In this document: positions 5,634 to 7,001 of the stretch, in pieces | Layout: each line of letters starts with the position of its first letter | Numbering within the stretch: the stretch's first letter is position 1 | DNA from: Bacteroidota bacterium | Lineage (GTDB): Bacteria; Bacteroidota; Bacteroidia; Flavobacteriales_D; Sanyastnellaceae | Assembly: GCA_027618855.1 (NCBI GenBank) | Contig: JAQCID010000060.1 | Location: 1-7,001 of the forward strand | Reading direction: 5' to 3' | DNA: 7,001 nucleotides | Translations under genes and position numbers: made by a program | Notes under the pieces: model-generated | Databases searched by the model: none | Told to the model about the DNA's origin: nothing | What the model saw: only the letters and a program-made list of their open reading frames with translations

Positions 5634-6649
5634 GTATTTTCTTTTTCTTTAGTACGCTCTGCCCGAACAAGCTTTCGAAGAGCTATCTGGAACCTCTGGA
5701 ATGCTTTGATGGGCATCGCTGGATTTCCTTGGTATGTGCCATTTGGATTTAGTAAGCTCGCAGAGACACCTGACTTTGCTGCTACTCTTGATCCATTTGC
5801 TATTTTAAGGTGCCCGCCTATTCCCACTTGCCCTCCGATTAAACAGTGTGAACCGATTGTCGTTGAGCCAGCGATTCCAGTTTGGGCCGCGATGACTGTT
5901 TTTTCACCGATGACCACATTGTGTGCGACCTGAATCAGGTTATCTAGCTTGCACCCATTGCGGATAATTGTAGAGCCCAGTGTAGCTCTGTCCAAAGTGC
6001 ATAAAGCACCTATGTCGCAGTTGTCTTCAATCACAACATTTCCCGTTTGAGGAATTTTCGCGTACGACCCATCATCTTTTGGAGCAAATCCGAAACCATC
6101 AGAACCGACGATTGTTCCACCTTGAATTGTGCAGCAGTTGCCTACAATGCATCGATCTAGAATTCTCACGCCTGAATGAAACATGGCGTCAACACCTATT
6201 GTGACATCTCGACCTATATATACGTTTGCACGAAGTTCAGATCTCTTTCCAATGACAGCACCTTTGTCTATGACAACTCCAGGGCCTATTGCACATCCCT
6301 TTCCGATGATTGCATCAGGGTGGATTATTGCAGATGAGTGAACTCCTTCATCTCTCTTTAAAATATTGTCATATGCATCAAGCAACGTTGCAAATGCCCT
6401 ATATGGATCTTCCACCTTCACTAACGTCATCCCTGCTGGCAACTCTTGCTTTGGTTTGAAGTCGCTTTTAACCACAATTACAGTAGCGCTACATGAGTAA
6501 ACGAATTTTTCGTACTCCATGTTTGCGAGAAAAGTCACTGACCCTGGGCCAGCGGATTCTATTTTACCGAGCCTACGTACTCTTGCTTCTGGGTTCCCAG
6601 AAACAGACCCTTCTAATAGTATCGCTAATTCTGCAGCAGTTTGTTCCAT
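5630..6649 (-). CDS. lpxD: UDP-3-O-(3-hydroxyacyl)glucosamine N-acyltransferase
   Basis: LpxD adds the second 3-hydroxyacyl chain, on the 2-amino group exposed by LpxC, giving UDP-2,3-diacylglucosamine. The 339-residue length is typical. Residues 1-100 form the uridine-binding N-terminal domain, including SVTFLANMEYEKF (37-49). About 103-310 is a left-handed beta helix of hexapeptide repeats. GSDGFGFAP (182-190) is the LpxD signature, and IQVAHN contains catalytic His243 (E. coli His239). A short helical tail ends the protein, as in the family. The ATG at 6649 has no Shine-Dalgarno sequence. It sits 8 nt after a perfect -7 promoter box, so it may be expressed from a near-leaderless message as well as by read-through from the upstream AroB-like gene 17 bp away. 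The stop overlaps the lpxC-fabZ start by 4 bp. The identification is secure. Confidence 0.95.
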   Translation of the reverse strand: MEQTAAELAILLEGSVSGNPEARVRRLGKIESAGPGSVTFLANMEYEKFVYSCSATVIVVKSDFKPKQELPAGMTLVKVEDPYRAFATLLDAYDNILKRDEGVHSSAIIHPDAIIGKGCAIGPGVVIDKGAVIGKRSELRANVYIGRDVTIGVDAMFHSGVRILDRCIVGNCCTIQGGTIVGSDGFGFAPKDDGSYAKIPQTGNVVIEDNCDIGALCTLDRATLGSTIIRNGCKLDNLIQVAHNVVIGEKTVIAAQTGIAGSTTIGSHCLIGGQVGIGGHLKIANGSRVAAKSGVSASLLNPNGTYQGNPAMPIKAFQRFQIALRKLVRAERTKEKENT

Positions 6650-6657
6650 AATTATAG

Positions 6658-6665
6658 CAAAGATA
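6658..6665 (-). promoter_or_regulatory. Bacteroidota-type -7 box (TATCTTTG) for the lpxD operon
   Basis: On the minus strand TATCTTTG matches TAnnTTTG exactly. It lies one base beyond the stop codon of the AroB-like gene and ends 8 nt before the lpxD ATG, placing the start site around 6651-6655 and giving a leader of only a few bases. No convincing TTTG/TTG -33 element is present at the expected distance, which lowers confidence. Confidence 0.4.
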
Positions 6666-6666
6666 T

Positions 6667-7001
6667 TTATTCGCAGCTTGTTAATTCATATCTCACACGG
6701 AATTTCTCCCACAAGATTGTGAACTCTTCGCGGTCCCAGGTAAAGCTCCAATCGGCATCACCGGGTTCACGTAACAACACGTCTCTAACGTTGCCATTTA
6801 TGTTTTTCTTGTCTTGGCACATTTTAAGCCAAACCTCTCCGGATCCCCACATTTCCTCACGGTATCCAATGATGTCGACAATCCACTTGATTAATTCTTT
6901 GGCCAAAGCATTGTTAAACCCCCTTTTTATCACTGAGACCTCCAATGTGAATACAATCCCCCAAGCGATAGCGATGCCGTGCTTGCTTTCTGGCCCGTTA
7001 G
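6667..7001 (-). CDS. 3-dehydroquinate synthase-like (AroB / sugar-phosphate cyclase family) protein, C-terminal part
   Basis: The frame is open from the window edge to a TAA at 6667-6669, with 110 residues visible. The only candidate start inside is a TTG at 6945, which is probably internal because family similarity continues upstream of it. Two features suggest a dehydroquinate synthase-type enzyme. KHGIAIAWG (6958-6984) resembles the zinc-binding HGEAVA motif, with His at 6979-6981. DKKNINGNVRDVLL (about 6772-6813) resembles the C-terminal DKK-x-x-G-x-x-x-x-vLL block. Such enzymes cyclise DAHP in the shikimate pathway, or sugar phosphates in aminocyclitol synthesis, using NAD and a metal. 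The Glu of HGEAVA is replaced by Ile, and the tail is unusually rich in Trp and charged residues, so it may be a divergent paralogue rather than housekeeping AroB. It runs co-directionally into lpxD. The family call is moderate; the substrate is unknown. Confidence 0.6.
   Translation of the reverse strand, partial: NGPESKHGIAIAWGIVFTLEVSVIKRGFNNALAKELIKWIVDIIGYREEMWGSGEVWLKMCQDKKNINGNVRDVLLREPGDADWSFTWDREEFTILWEKFRVRYELTSCE

Noticed and set aside
5706..5933. Plus-strand open frame opposite lpxD
   Set aside because: It is a shadow of the lpxD beta-helix repeats, with no independent evidence.
6943..6945. TTG as the true start of the AroB-like gene
   Set aside because: The frame stays open to the window edge, and the HG-x-A-x-A-type motif lies upstream of the TTG, so the gene very likely starts outside the window.

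Overview
The window looks like part of a Bacteroidota (Bacteroidetes) chromosome. Three things point there: an LpxC-FabZ fusion gene in a lipid A operon, a secreted protein ending in a type IX secretion (Por) sorting domain, and two perfect copies of the Bacteroidota -7 promoter box (TAnnTTTG) just upstream of genes. Shine-Dalgarno sequences are mostly weak or absent, which also fits. The neighbourhood is ordinary chromosome. I see no insertion sequence, phage gene, CRISPR array, tRNA or rRNA.

Layout, left to right. (1) 1-314, plus strand: the C-terminal half of a PAP2-family membrane phosphatase, cut by the window edge. (2) 321-737, minus: a stand-alone HPt phosphotransfer protein, converging on the phosphatase with a 6-bp gap. 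(3) 781-1836, plus: UDP-glucose 4-epimerase (galE), divergent from the HPt gene across 43 bp. (4) 1811-1852: a hairpin terminator shared by galE and the next gene, which runs toward it. Its wobble pairs work only in the minus-strand RNA. (5) 1890-3188, minus: a secreted two-domain protein with signal peptide and type IX sorting domain. Its arginine codons (mostly CGT) differ sharply from those of galE (mostly AGA/AGG). (6) 3189-3400: a 212-bp leader region with two short tandem repeats and a tiny upstream ORF. (7) 3401-6649, minus: the lipid A block, transcribed lpxD, lpxC-fabZ, lpxA. (8) 6667-7001, minus: the C-terminal end of a 3-dehydroquinate synthase-like (AroB superfamily) gene, cut by the window edge, 17 bp upstream of lpxD.

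How the genes work together. LpxA adds the first 3-hydroxyacyl chain to UDP-GlcNAc, LpxC deacetylates the product, and LpxD adds the second chain. FabZ uses the same 3-hydroxyacyl-ACP pool for fatty acid elongation, so the fusion ties the lipid A commitment step to its competitor at 1:1. GalE supplies UDP-galactose for surface glycans, the PAP2 protein may act on lipid phosphates, and the type IX cargo is probably exported to the cell surface or medium. The region therefore has an envelope flavour, though only the lpx genes form a clear operon.

I did not find convincing evidence for a previously undescribed system. The points most worth a second look are the highly biased two-domain type IX cargo protein, the divergent AroB-like gene next to lpxD, and the strand-asymmetric terminator containing the galE stop codon.
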